This document shows positions 42,342 to 51,252 of a stretch of 64,000 bases of DNA, one piece after another. Every line of letters starts with the position of its first letter. The first letter of the stretch is position 1. A program made the position numbers and the translations under genes. Source of the DNA: Cryptosporangium arvum DSM 44712. GTDB taxonomy: Bacteria; Actinomycetota; Actinomycetes; Mycobacteriales; Cryptosporangiaceae. The stretch covers positions 3,782,001 to 3,846,000 of the forward strand of contig NZ_KK073874.1 in the NCBI RefSeq assembly GCF_000585375.1. Reading direction: 5' to 3'. The notes under the pieces are model-generated. The model saw only the letters and a program-made list of their open reading frames with translations, was not told where the DNA came from and did not search any database.

Positions 42342-43003
42342 CCCGGCCGGGGCTCGAGGCCGCCCTGCGCGGCCTCGAGCCCCGGTACTGGAGCCACCAC
42401 CCGTTCCACGTGCGCCTGCACGCCGGGCGGTGTTCGGCCGACGAGGTGCGGTCGTGGGTCGCCAACCGCTGGTACTACCAGCAGATCCTGGCGCGGAAGA
42501 ACGCGGCGGTGATCGCGGCCTGCCCGCTGCCGGACGTCCGCCGCGCCTGGCTGTCGCGGGTCTCGTTCCACGACGACGGGGGCACGGACGACTGGTTACT
42601 CCTCGCCGACGCGGTCGGGCTCTCCCTCGAGGAGGTCGTCGACGAGCGGTGGGTGCTCCGCGGCGTGCGGTTCGCCGTCGATGGCTACCTGCACTTCTGC
42701 CGCACCCGGCCGTGGATCGAGAGCGTGGCCGCGGCGCTGACCGAGATGTTCTCGCCGGAGCTCATGGCGGCCAGGGTGGTCGCCTGGCGGGCGCACTACG
42801 ACTGGATCAAGCCCGACGGGTACGCCTACTTCGAGACCCGCATCCCGGCCGCGCGCGCGGACAGCGCGGACACCCTCGACCTCGTGCTCAGCCACTGCGT
42901 CACCCGTCCCCAGCAGGACGCGGCCGTGGCCGCGCTCGCCTTCAAGTGCGACGTCCTCGGCGCGATGCTCGACGCGATCGACCACGCGGGCGGCCCGCGA
43001 TGA
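42320..43003 (+). CDS. pqqC: pyrroloquinoline-quinone synthase PqqC
   Basis: This 227-residue cofactor-free oxidase carries out the last step of PQQ synthesis. It has the PqqC/TenA-like helical fold: YWSHHPFHVRLHAG, SWVANRWYYQQILARKNAAV, FHDDGGTDDWL, and the late AHYDWIKPDGYAYFETRIP. The GTG at 42320 overlaps pqqA in another frame and places the start at the family's usual N-terminus. It appears intact. Its stop overlaps the ATG of the pqqD remnant (ATGA). Confidence 0.9.
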   Translation: MAEAQPLTRPGLEAALRGLEPRYWSHHPFHVRLHAGRCSADEVRSWVANRWYYQQILARKNAAVIAACPLPDVRRAWLSRVSFHDDGGTDDWLLLADAVGLSLEEVVDERWVLRGVRFAVDGYLHFCRTRPWIESVAAALTEMFSPELMAARVVAWRAHYDWIKPDGYAYFETRIPAARADSADTLDLVLSHCVTRPQQDAAVAALAFKCDVLGAMLDAIDHAGGPR

Positions 43004-43891
43004 ACATGTCCGACCGCCCGGGGTTCCGGCCCGGAACCTACCTGGTGCACGACCCGGTCCGGCACGAACCGGCGTTGCTCCACCCCGAGGGCGTGCTGAT
43101 CCTCGGCGAGACCGCCGCCGCGGTGCTCCGCCGGACACGGGTACTGAGTGACGCCCGGCTGGGAGCAATGGTCGACGCCGGGCTGGACCACCTGCAGTTC
43201 TCGCTCCAGGACGCCGACGGGGTGAACGGCGACACGATCGCCGGCGTCCGGGTGCACGAGCGGAAACGGGCAGCGGCGGCGTTGGTCCGCGACGCGGGAC
43301 TCCCGCTGACCGCCACGTCGTCCTGCACGCGGCCAACCTGGATCGCGTGGCTGCCGTCGCGGACCCGGCGGTGGAACTCGGCGCGGCCCGGCTCGAGCTG
43401 GCCCACGCGCAGTTCTACGGGTGGGCCCTGCGTAACCGGGACGCGTTGATGCCCACGGCTTCCCAGGTCAATGCGGCCGCCGATGCCGTCGAGCAGGCTC
43501 GGCTCCGCCACTCCGGCGCGCTGGAGATCATCCATGTCCGGCCGGCCACTTCGGTGATCGCCCGAAGCCCTGCTCGAACGGGTGGGGCCGCCGGCAGCTC
43601 GCGGTCGCTCCGAACGGCGACGTGCTGCCGTGCCTGGCTGCCGCGACGATCCCGGACCTCGGCGTCGAGAACATCCGGGGCGGCACGCTGGCCGAAGCCT
43701 GGTACAGCTCCGCGGCGTTCAGCCGGTTCCGCGGCACCGACTGGATGCAGGAGCCGTGCCGCAGCGGTGCGCTCCGCGACGTCGACCACGGCGGTTGCCG
43801 CTCGCGCGGCCGTCCCCGCGGACGGCGAGGAGCTGGACTGGTGGGACGAGTACCGTACCAAGCGGTACGTAACCGGCGGGGAAGAGGCGGC
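43000..43891 (+). pseudogene. pqqDE: pqqD-pqqE deletion fusion with frameshifts
   Basis: The frame opens as PqqD for about 40 residues (ALLHPEGVLILGETAAAVLR). It then jumps straight into the middle of PqqE (LGAMVDAGLDHLQFSLQDAD), losing the end of PqqD and the PqqE N-terminus with its radical-SAM CxxxCxxC cluster. PqqE sequence then continues in other registers: frame shifts near 43.32 kb, 43.55 kb and about 43.8 kb separate LELAHAQFYGWALRNRDALM, GWGRRQLAVAPNGDVLPCLA and the Cys-poor end. Expected SPASM Cys in EPCRSC and GCRC are Gly and Ser here. PQQ cannot be made from this locus unless another pqqD/pqqE exists. pqqB is absent. Confidence 0.85.
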
Positions 43892-44545
43892 ATGGCGAGC
43901 GGCGCGCAGGTGATACCGACGGAACGTACCCGGGACGCCGAGCGAACCCGCGCGGAGATCCTCGACGTCGCGACCCACGAATTCGCCGAGCACGGATACG
44001 CCAGCGCGCGCGTCGACGCGATCGCCGGTAAGACCAGCACGACCAAGCGGATGATCTACTACTACTTCGGCAGCAAGCAGGGGCTCTACGTCGCTGTACT
44101 GGAGCACGCCTACCGCCGGATCCGGGCGTTGGAGCAACGGCTCGACGTGGACGACCTCGAGCCCGTGGACGCACTGCGTCAGCTCGCCGAGCTGACCTTC
44201 GACCACCACGAGACGCATCAGGACTTCGTCCGGTTGGTCAGCATCGAGAACATCCACCATGCCGAGCACCTGCTCAGTTCGGAGGCGCGCGAGGGCCTGG
44301 CCGCGCCGGCGTTGGCGGTACTGACACGCATCATGCAGCGGGGCCGCGCAGCCGGCGTGTTCCGCTCGGATCTCGACGCGCTCGACGTGCACATGATCAT
44401 CAGCTCGTACTGCATCTTCCGGGGCGCCAACCGGTACACGTTCCAGGCGATATTCGGGCGTGACCTGTTGGATCCGGACAGGCGTGCCCACCTGCGGCGG
44501 CTGCTCGGCGATTTGGTCGTCGATCACGTCACCGCCGTGCGGTAG
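43892..44545 (+). CDS. TetR-family transcriptional regulator
   Basis: This 217-residue regulator has an HTH (IAGKTSTTKRMIYYYFGSKQGLY with the classic YYYFGSK recognition end) and a C-terminal TetR_C-type ligand domain rich in His and hydrophobics (FVRLVSIENIHHAEHL). ATG 43892 is preceded by GGGGAAGAGG. It overlaps the decayed tail of pqqE. The palindrome at 44592-44609, between this gene and the MHS transporter operon, is the likely operator. It therefore probably represses the transporter-MBL-flavoprotein operon. Confidence 0.9.
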   Translation: MASGAQVIPTERTRDAERTRAEILDVATHEFAEHGYASARVDAIAGKTSTTKRMIYYYFGSKQGLYVAVLEHAYRRIRALEQRLDVDDLEPVDALRQLAELTFDHHETHQDFVRLVSIENIHHAEHLLSSEAREGLAAPALAVLTRIMQRGRAAGVFRSDLDALDVHMIISSYCIFRGANRYTFQAIFGRDLLDPDRRAHLRRLLGDLVVDHVTAVR

Positions 44546-44591
44546 GGCCGGTGTCTTGACAGTTCGAGTGTTTGCTCGCAGGCTCACGAGC

Positions 44592-44609
44592 GTACTAACC
44601 GTTTAGTAC
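44592..44609. promoter_or_regulatory. TetR-type operator palindrome
   Basis: Inverted repeat GTACTAA-CCGT-TTAGTAC, 7-bp arms and a 4-bp spacer, 27 bp upstream of the MHS transporter start. The ACTAAC-GTTAGT-like pattern is typical of TetR binding sites. Confidence 0.7.
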
Positions 44610-44635
44610 ATTCGGCCGTCGTCGAGGAGGACGAG

Positions 44636-45958
44636 ATGCCCGCCGCCGAGAACGAGCGTCCGCACGCGTCGAGAACTGCGGCTCGCGCCGCCTGGATCGG
44701 CAGTGCGTTGGAGTATTACGACTTCTTCCTCTACGGCACCGCCGCGGCGCTCGTGTTCGGCACCGTCTTCTTCCCGGACGAGGACCCGGCCGTCGGCACG
44801 CTGGTGTCGCTGGCGACGTTCGGTGTCGGCTACGCCGCCCGCCCGATCGGTGCGCTCGTCCTCGGGCACGTCGGCGACCGCTACGGCCGCCGACGCGTGC
44901 TGATGATGACCGTGATCGCGATGGGCGCGGCGACGTTCCTGATCGGGTGCCTGCCGACCTACGACGCGATCGGCGTCACCGCGCCGCTGCTGCTCGTGCT
45001 GCTCCGGCTCTTACAGGGCTTCTTCGCCGGTGGTGAGCAGGCCAGCGCGAACTCGATGACACTCGAACACGCACCCGATCATCGACGGGCGTACTACAGC
45101 AGCTTCACGCTCGGTGGCACGCAGGCCGGTCAGGCGATCGCGACCGCGATCTTCATCCCGATCGCGACGCTGCCCGACTCCGCGCTGAACAGCTGGGGCT
45201 GGCGGGTGCCGTTCTGGCTCAGCGCGGTCGTCGCGATCGTGGCGGTGGTGATCCGCCGGTCGCTGGAGGAGACCCCCGTGTTCGAACGCGAGGCGGCGGA
45301 GGGTGAGGTTCCGCGGATCCCGATGGCCGAGTTGTTCCGTAACCACTGGCGCGCGGTGCTCCGGGTCGTCTTCGCCGCGGTGATCGCGACACCGAGCACG
45401 ATCTTCACCGTCTGGGCCCTGTCCTACGCGGTGAACACGGTCGGGTTGGAGCGGACGCCGATGCTCCTGGTCGGCGTGCTGGCCAACCTGCTCGCGCTGG
45501 TGACGATCCCGGCGTGGGGCAAGCTGTCGGATCGCATCGGTCGCAAGCCCCAGTTCATCGGCGGTTCGATCGGGTCGGCGGTGATGACGTTCGTCTACCT
45601 GTGGACGATCACCACCGAGAACTACGTGCTGATCTTCCTCGCCGGGATCCTGTTCTTCGGAGCCGTCTACACCGCCACCAGCGCGGTCTGGCCGGCGTTC
45701 TACGGCGAGATGTTCACCGCCCAGGTGCGGCTGTCCGGCACGGCGTTCGGTACGCAGATCGGGTTCGCGATCGCCGGCTTCGTGCCCTCGGTGATCACCG
45801 CGGTGGCCGGTGACGGGCGGGGCTCCTGGGTGGGCGCGTCGCTGATCACCGCGCTGCTGTGCGTCGTCAGCATCGTGGCCGTGGCGAGCGGACGCGAGAC
45901 GTACCGGATGCCCACCGCTGACCTGGGAAAGCCGGCGAAACAGGGGGTGTCGGCATGA
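44636..45958 (+). CDS. MFS transporter, metabolite:H+ symporter (MHS) family
   Basis: The 440-residue protein has 12 spans. It shows the MHS opening AAWIGSALEYYDFFLYGTAA, the first loop GHVGDRYGRRRVL, RLLQGFFAGGEQ and the mid-loop WGKLSDRIGRKP. MHS members import organic acids such as citrate, ketoglutarate, shikimate or benzoate derivatives with protons. ATG 44636 follows GAGGAGGA. The stop overlaps the next ATG. With the MBL hydrolase and flavoprotein it forms an operon that probably answers to the upstream TetR. Confidence 0.9.
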   Translation: MPAAENERPHASRTAARAAWIGSALEYYDFFLYGTAAALVFGTVFFPDEDPAVGTLVSLATFGVGYAARPIGALVLGHVGDRYGRRRVLMMTVIAMGAATFLIGCLPTYDAIGVTAPLLLVLLRLLQGFFAGGEQASANSMTLEHAPDHRRAYYSSFTLGGTQAGQAIATAIFIPIATLPDSALNSWGWRVPFWLSAVVAIVAVVIRRSLEETPVFEREAAEGEVPRIPMAELFRNHWRAVLRVVFAAVIATPSTIFTVWALSYAVNTVGLERTPMLLVGVLANLLALVTIPAWGKLSDRIGRKPQFIGGSIGSAVMTFVYLWTITTENYVLIFLAGILFFGAVYTATSAVWPAFYGEMFTAQVRLSGTAFGTQIGFAIAGFVPSVITAVAGDGRGSWVGASLITALLCVVSIVAVASGRETYRMPTADLGKPAKQGVSA

Positions 45959-46710
45959 GGCCGGCCACCGGCTACGCCGTCTACGCGCTGCAGTACGGCC
46001 GCCGGGCGGGTGTGCGTGGGGAACACTTCCTCGGTTGGGACGCCACGTCGGGGGAGCGGCACGACACGGCGTACTACGCCTGGCTCGTGCTCTCGCGCGA
46101 CCGGACGATCCTGGTGGACTCCGGGATCGACCCGGGTGCCGAGCCGCCCCTGTCCGGGTGGGAGTACCGGACGTCGGTGCCGGCGCTGCTGGACTCGCTG
46201 GGTATCGCCGACGTCGACACGCTGGTGCTGACCCATCTGCACTACGACCACGCCGGCGGTATGCGGTCGTTCCCGACCGCGCGCGTAGTCGTGACCGCCG
46301 CCGAACTCGACTACTGGAACAGCCCGGACGCCGCCCGGAACCGGCGGGAGGCGTGGCTGGTGGACAAAGCCGATCTGCTGTATCTCGCGGACCACCGGGG
46401 CATCACCGGCGACACCGAGATCGCCCCCGGTGTCTCGGTGCACCCGGTGGGCGGGCACACCGCCGGTATGCAGGTCGTGCGGGTGGACACCGGGTACACG
46501 ACCGTGGTGCTGGCCTCGGACGCCAGCCACTTCGCCGAGAACCTCGACACCGACACGCCCGGCAACATCCTGCACAGCATGCCGGGGGTGTATCGCGCGT
46601 TCGACCGTGTGCGCGAACTGGCCGGTGAGGGGCTGATCGTCCCGGGCCACGATCCGGGGGTGATGGAGCGGTTCCCTTCGGTCGCCGAGCACGTCGTCCG
46701 GATCGCGTGA
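45955..46710 (+). CDS. metallo-beta-lactamase-fold hydrolase (lactonase-like)
   Basis: This 251-residue MBL-fold protein has the metal site THLHYDHAGGM, a bridging Asp in ASDASHFAEN, His in GGHTAG and the terminal GHDPGVMERF. Its length and layout are like N-acyl-homoserine-lactone lactonases (AttM/AiiA type), but the family also includes other lactonases and esterases. The ATG overlaps the transporter stop. In context it may open a lactone or ester during breakdown of the imported compound. Confidence 0.85.
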   Translation: MRPATGYAVYALQYGRRAGVRGEHFLGWDATSGERHDTAYYAWLVLSRDRTILVDSGIDPGAEPPLSGWEYRTSVPALLDSLGIADVDTLVLTHLHYDHAGGMRSFPTARVVVTAAELDYWNSPDAARNRREAWLVDKADLLYLADHRGITGDTEIAPGVSVHPVGGHTAGMQVVRVDTGYTTVVLASDASHFAENLDTDTPGNILHSMPGVYRAFDRVRELAGEGLIVPGHDPGVMERFPSVAEHVVRIA

Positions 46711-46713
46711 GGC

Positions 46714-48381
46714 GTGGACGTCGACCTGCTCGTCGTGGGATCCGGTGCGGGCGGCCTCGCGGCCGCGCTGGTCGGCGCGGACGACGGACTTTCCACGCTG
46801 GTCGTGGAGAAGACCGAGTGGCTGGGCGGGACCACCGCCTACTCCGCGGGCACGGCGTGGATCCCCGGCCACCGGTACACCGCCGACGCCGCGGCGGACG
46901 TGGCGGCGGCGCGGGGCTACCTCGACGCGCTCGTGGGCGATCGGGCGCCGGGGGAGCTCCGAGAGGCCTACCTGGCGCACGGACCGGAGACGATCGACCA
47001 CCTGGCGCGACTGGGGATCTCGTTCCGGCACTCGGCATCGGTGGTCGACTACCACCCCGAGGTCAGCGGGTGGGGCGTCGGCCGGGCGCTGGAGCCGGTG
47101 CCGTTCGACGGGCGGCGGCTCGGTGTGGAGCGGTTCCGACGGGTCCGGCGCCCGGTTCCCGAGTTCGCGTTGTTCGGTGGCACGCTGATGATCCGTCGAG
47201 CCGAGGCCGACCAGTTGCTGCGGCTCTTCGACGGGTCACCGCGGGCGGCGGCACTGGCCGCGCGGCTCGGCGCGCGCTGGGCGCTCGACCGGCTGCGCTA
47301 CCCGCGCGGGACCCGGCTGACGATGGGCAACGGGTTGGTGGCCGCTCTGTACCACCAGCTCGTGCGACGGTCGGGGGCGGTGTTGTTCGGTGCGCCCGCC
47401 ACCGAGCTGATCACGAACGGGGGCCGGGTCGTCGGCGCGGTCGTGGAGCACGATGGCCGCACGCGACGAGTCGCCGTTCGCCGTGGGGTGGTGCTGGCCG
47501 GCGGCGGGTTCGCGGCGAGCCGGGAGCTGCGGGCCACGTATCTGCCCCGGCCGGTCGCGGCGCACACCCGGGCATCGGACGGCGCCACCGGCGATTCGTT
47601 GGCTCTGGCCCGCTCGGTCGGCGGTGCGGTGTCGTCCGGCGTCGACGACAACGCGTTCTGGTTCCCGGCGTCGATCGGACGGCGGCGGGACGGCTCGGAG
47701 GCGGTCTTCCCACACATCTGGGACCGGGCGAAGCCCGGCATCGTCGCGGTCGACTCAGCGGGGCGCCGGTTCGTCGACGAGTCGGTGTCGTACCACCGTT
47801 TCGTGCGGGCGATGTACGCGCGGTCGGCCATCCCCGCGTGGCTCGTGCTCGACGCGCGCACGCTGGCCCGGTACGGCCTCGGCATGGTACGTCCACATGC
47901 ACCGGGTGCGTCGCGGCGTCACCATCTGCGAACCGGGTACCTGCGGGGTGGCGCCACGGTGCGGGACCTCGCCGCGGCGATCGACGTCGATCCGGCGGGG
48001 CTGGAGCGCACGGTCGCTGCGGCGAACGCGGCCGCGAGCCGGGGCGTCGACGACGAGTTCGGGAAGGGTACGAGCCCGTACGGCCGGCAGTACGGAGACG
48101 CGGTGCACCGGCCGAATCCCAATCTCGGTCCGATCGACGAGCCGCCGTTCTACGCCATCGCGGTCGTACCGACCCCGCTCGCGACCGCGCTGGGCCTGCG
48201 CATCGGTACCGAGGCGCAGGTGCTCGATCACACCGGCGAACCGATAAGGGGTCTGTACGCCTGCGGCAACGACGCCCAGTCGGTCACGGCGTCGGAGTAC
48301 CCCGGAGCGGGGTGCCAGGTCGGCGCAGCGTTGACGTTCGGACATCTCGCCGCACGGCACGCGGCCGCGAATGCCCGCTGA
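46714..48381 (+). CDS. FAD-dependent dehydrogenase, 3-ketosteroid delta1-dehydrogenase-like
   Basis: This 555-residue flavoprotein has the Rossmann opening LLVVGSGAGGLAAAL, then VVEKTEWLGGTTAYSAGTAW, the second FAD contact GVVLAGGGFAAS and a C-terminal YPGAGCQVGAALTFGHLAARH. This is the fumarate-reductase/KstD superfamily, which inserts or removes double bonds next to a carbonyl. The GTG start is 3 bp after the MBL stop. The nearest described relatives act on 3-ketosteroids, but no other steroid genes are nearby, so the substrate may be another cyclic ketone. Confidence 0.85.
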   Translation: MDVDLLVVGSGAGGLAAALVGADDGLSTLVVEKTEWLGGTTAYSAGTAWIPGHRYTADAAADVAAARGYLDALVGDRAPGELREAYLAHGPETIDHLARLGISFRHSASVVDYHPEVSGWGVGRALEPVPFDGRRLGVERFRRVRRPVPEFALFGGTLMIRRAEADQLLRLFDGSPRAAALAARLGARWALDRLRYPRGTRLTMGNGLVAALYHQLVRRSGAVLFGAPATELITNGGRVVGAVVEHDGRTRRVAVRRGVVLAGGGFAASRELRATYLPRPVAAHTRASDGATGDSLALARSVGGAVSSGVDDNAFWFPASIGRRRDGSEAVFPHIWDRAKPGIVAVDSAGRRFVDESVSYHRFVRAMYARSAIPAWLVLDARTLARYGLGMVRPHAPGASRRHHLRTGYLRGGATVRDLAAAIDVDPAGLERTVAAANAAASRGVDDEFGKGTSPYGRQYGDAVHRPNPNLGPIDEPPFYAIAVVPTPLATALGLRIGTEAQVLDHTGEPIRGLYACGNDAQSVTASEYPGAGCQVGAALTFGHLAARHAAANAR

Positions 48382-48549
48382 GCGCGTGCCGCAGCGAAGT
48401 CGCCGAGAAGCGGGTGGATGAGCCACGGCGCCTTACGCAGCGCGGACGTCCCACGCGACTCACGTCGTAGCGGATGTCACCGCTGATCTGGCATTCACGG
48501 TCACCGAGGATCAAGCAGACCTCCCGCCGGGTCAGGGTGCGCCTCCGCA

Positions 48550-48748
48550 GGCAGTGGTGGAAGCCGTCGAAGAAGCGCGGCCGTACCTGATGCCACCAGT
48601 CGAAGGTTCCGCCGTCGTTACGGCGCTCGGGCAACATCCCCGCCGCGACGAACTGGTCGGACGACACGTGCAGGAAGGGCTCGGAACGGGCGTACGCCTT
48701 GGCCAGCGAGGACTTACCCGAACTCGAAGCGCCGTCGAGCAGGATCAC
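48550..48748 (-). pseudogene. chloramphenicol-phosphotransferase-like kinase, truncated
   Basis: A GTG at 48748 opens MILLDGASSSGKSSLAKAYA with a P-loop, followed by FLHVSSDQFVAAGMLPERR and WWHQVRPRFFDGFHHCL. This matches the first 65 residues of CPT-family kinases, which are normally about 180 residues. After that the sequence becomes an unrelated Arg-rich stretch that overlaps the end of the flavoprotein gene. The catalytic Asp is retained but the lid and C-terminus are gone. Confidence 0.65.
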
Positions 48749-48965
48749 CCGCCCGGCGGATCGGCATGTTCGACCACGAAGGTCAGCTCCCTCGGTGTCC
48801 TGTCCGGGACCGGCGGGCAAATTGGCTCGCGCGGGTCGCGACGCGCTCTCGTAGCCGCGGAGCGGGCGGCCGTCCGCGGGTGCGCGCTCATCCGGCCCAT
48901 GCCTTCCGCGAACCAGTAGCGCAGGGCACGTGCCGTCGGGGCGCCCGTGCTGACACGCTGGTGCC

Positions 48966-49481
48966 GTGGCCAACATCGCGGACTCGACCGTCACGTTCTT
49001 CGCGCTCGACCCGGCGGTCCTGGTCGCGGTCCGGGACCAGGTCCGCCCGGCCGTCCCGTGGTCCCCGGCGCACGTCCTGAGCCTGGAGGCCGCTGTACCC
49101 ACCGGCCTCGACCTGGACGACTGGGACCACGAGCGGGCATTCGCCGCCTGGGGCACCTCTCGACCGGAGGTGGACTCCGAGCTGCTGGAGGAGCACGCCG
49201 ACCGCCTCGTGTACCGGGTGGGGACGGCGTGGTCCGGGCCGGAGACGGTGTGGGCGACGCTCAGTGCGCAGCACCCCGGCCTCGTCGTGCACAGCGTCTC
49301 GTCCGACGGCTCGGAGTTCTCGTCCTGCGGCTGGTACGTCGCCGGGCGGGCGGTCCGCTGGGAGGAGGGCGAGCCGGACGTCCAGGACGACGGGGATGAG
49401 GAGGTGAGGCACCCGGCGGAGTGGGCGTTCTCGGAGAGCGTCGCCCGCGAGGTGCTAGCGGACAGCGGGCCGGTCAGTTGA
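48966..49481 (+). CDS. hypothetical protein, Api92/YubB ferredoxin-like pattern
   Basis: This 171-residue acidic protein starts at a GTG. The middle reads AWGTSRPEVDSELLEEHADR, then LVYRVGTAWSGPETVWATLS and a late GSEFSSCGWYV. The WGT...TAWS-P...LS pattern resembles the ferredoxin-like domain of YubB/Api92 proteins found on plasmids and phages. Function unknown. No membrane or export signal. Confidence 0.6.
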   Translation: MANIADSTVTFFALDPAVLVAVRDQVRPAVPWSPAHVLSLEAAVPTGLDLDDWDHERAFAAWGTSRPEVDSELLEEHADRLVYRVGTAWSGPETVWATLSAQHPGLVVHSVSSDGSEFSSCGWYVAGRAVRWEEGEPDVQDDGDEEVRHPAEWAFSESVAREVLADSGPVS

Positions 49482-49706
49482 CGATCTCCGCGTGGGAACG
49501 CGGCAGGATGCGGGCACGGGTGTTCATGTTGGCGAAGGTCATGTCACCGTCTTGTGCGTCGCCGGCTAGACGTCGCTCGGCGCGACCCTCGCCTCGATCG
49601 GCCAGGCCCGATGGCCGAGCGGTCGTCGCGGCCTTCTGGGACGCAGTCGACAGGGCCGAAAATTCCGCAACCTGAGCCTGTGGGGGTGCACGATCCACAG
49701 CACATT

Positions 49707-50630
49707 TCAGGGCTGCCAACCGCTGCGTTGAGCCCACCGAGCTGCCCGGTCCAGGGCAGCGTGGATCCAGGGCATCTTGTCGCGACTGTAGTCATCGACA
49801 TGGGCCACCTGAGCCGCCAGGCCATGCTTGAGCGCGGCATACTCCACCCGCTCGGAAGGGGTCGCACGAAGCCAGTCCCGGAACAGCAGCGCCTGACGCC
49901 ACACCGGCGCGTCCACCGCCCGGATGTTGATGTTGACCGGGCGCCCCGGGTCAGCGTCGACGACCACCTCCTCGGGGTGCTCGACGCCGTACCGGTCCAG
50001 GCCGGTCCAGCGTCCCGCCCGGACGAACCCGGCAACCCGCACGGCCTCCGCCACCTCAACGGCCTCATCGAGGTCAGCGACGACCATCTGGATGTCGATG
50101 AGGTCCTTGGCGGGTAGGCCGGCGACGGAGGTGGAGCCGATGTGGTCTGCACGCAGTATCCGGCCCTCCGAGGCGGCTACCAGCCGGGCGATCAGACGGC
50201 GGGCCTGCGCCGGCCAGGTGGGATCGGAACCGCACAGCACCGGCCGGCGACGCCTTGCCGTCCGTCGACCGTCCCGTAAGTTCGCCTCGAACGGCACCAG
50301 ACGATCACTCCACAGCTGCGACACGGCGCGGCCCAGCTCGTCGGCCGTGACGCTGGCGTCGAAACGCACGTCAGCGGCCTCCTGCGCAGAGACGTCGAAG
50401 CCCGCCCCAGGCAGCAGCACCAGATGAAGCACCGCAGCCGATCCGGCGACCGCCGCCGGTGGGACCCGCTGGACGACGATGGCGTCGCTGCCCTCGACCT
50501 GTCGACGCGTCAGCCCCGCATCAGGCCCAGAGGCGTCGGCCCGGGCCGGACCGACAACCGTCGCGCCGAGCTCGGCCAGCAACCCGGCAACGCCGGGCCG
50601 CGCTTCATCGATCAGCCCGATCTTCAACAC
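49707..50630 (-). CDS. degenerate CoaE-GrpB fusion protein
   Basis: About 307 residues. The C-terminal half is a clear GrpB/UPF0157 nucleotidyltransferase-like domain: ADHIGSTSVAGLPAKDLIDI, VNINIRAVDAPVWRQALLFR and the end DKMPWIHAALDRAARW. The N-terminal half follows actinobacterial dephospho-CoA kinase at both ends (start VLKIGL; SQLWSDRLVPFEANLR). However, GGIGSGKS is replaced by IDEARPGV and the kinase part is about 100 residues short. It cannot bind ATP by the usual P-loop, so it is probably a paralogue that lost kinase activity. The GTG at 50630 is the family's usual start. Confidence 0.75.
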   Translation of the reverse strand: MLKIGLIDEARPGVAGLLAELGATVVGPARADASGPDAGLTRRQVEGSDAIVVQRVPPAAVAGSAAVLHLVLLPGAGFDVSAQEAADVRFDASVTADELGRAVSQLWSDRLVPFEANLRDGRRTARRRRPVLCGSDPTWPAQARRLIARLVAASEGRILRADHIGSTSVAGLPAKDLIDIQMVVADLDEAVEVAEAVRVAGFVRAGRWTGLDRYGVEHPEEVVVDADPGRPVNINIRAVDAPVWRQALLFRDWLRATPSERVEYAALKHGLAAQVAHVDDYSRDKMPWIHAALDRAARWAQRSGWQP

Positions 50631-50787
50631 ATTTTCGAGCCTATCCACCAGGGAAGAACCGGTCGGCAAGCTCTGCCCGGCCGGCGCGCCCGCCCGCCAG
50701 CACGACACTCGACGTCCGATCAGGCCGTGCCGCGCGGAGGGCGCCTCGAGTGCCGCGCTGCACCTTGCGTTGCGTCTGTCAGGCCGG

Positions 50788-51150
50788 CTAGTCCGGTGTG
50801 AACGGTGTCAGGCAGAACGGATGGCCGGCCGGATCGAGCAGGACGCGCCAGCGCGGGTCCGGTTGCACTGGCAGCGTGGCTCCCAACGCGACAGCCCGCT
50901 CCGCGGCGGCGCCGAGATCGTCAGCGGTGAGGTCAAGGTGCACGATCGAGCTTCCCGGCCAGGCCGGAGGGACGTATTCATCCACCTGCTGGGCTATCAG
51001 CACTGCGCCGGGCACCTCGATCCCGACGCTGGATTCCTTCGCCCACAACTGGCGGCCACCGAGCAATTCGAGGTAGAACTCGGCGAGCCGTTGCGAGTCG
51101 GGGCAGTCCAGGGAGATCCCCACCAGCCTCGCCGGGCCGTTCGCGGTCAC
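50788..51150 (-). CDS. VOC-family (glyoxalase-fold) protein
   Basis: The 120-residue protein begins MTANGPARLVGISLDCPDSQ and shows the paired beta-alpha-beta modules of glyoxalase/bleomycin-resistance proteins: LAEFYLELLGG, VHLDLTADDLGAAAERAVALGA and LLDPAGHPFCLTPF. It acts as a small lyase, dioxygenase or binding protein; this subgroup has no assigned substrate. It seems intact and stands alone, with the integrase remnant beyond. Confidence 0.85.
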   Translation of the reverse strand: MTANGPARLVGISLDCPDSQRLAEFYLELLGGRQLWAKESSVGIEVPGAVLIAQQVDEYVPPAWPGSSIVHLDLTADDLGAAAERAVALGATLPVQPDPRWRVLLDPAGHPFCLTPFTPD

Positions 51151-51252
51151 ATCGCCACCCTACGGCCGAAGGGTGCCGCGGCCGTTTGAACTCCGCGTCT
51201 GCCGCCGCCAGCTCGTGGCTGCGGCTCGGGCGTTCGCGACTGACCGTGAGGT

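Noticed and set aside
43000-43891. pqqE frameshifts as pure sequencing error
   Set aside because: Errors could explain the single-base shifts, but not the joined deletion of the PqqD end and PqqE start, nor the loss of several cysteines.
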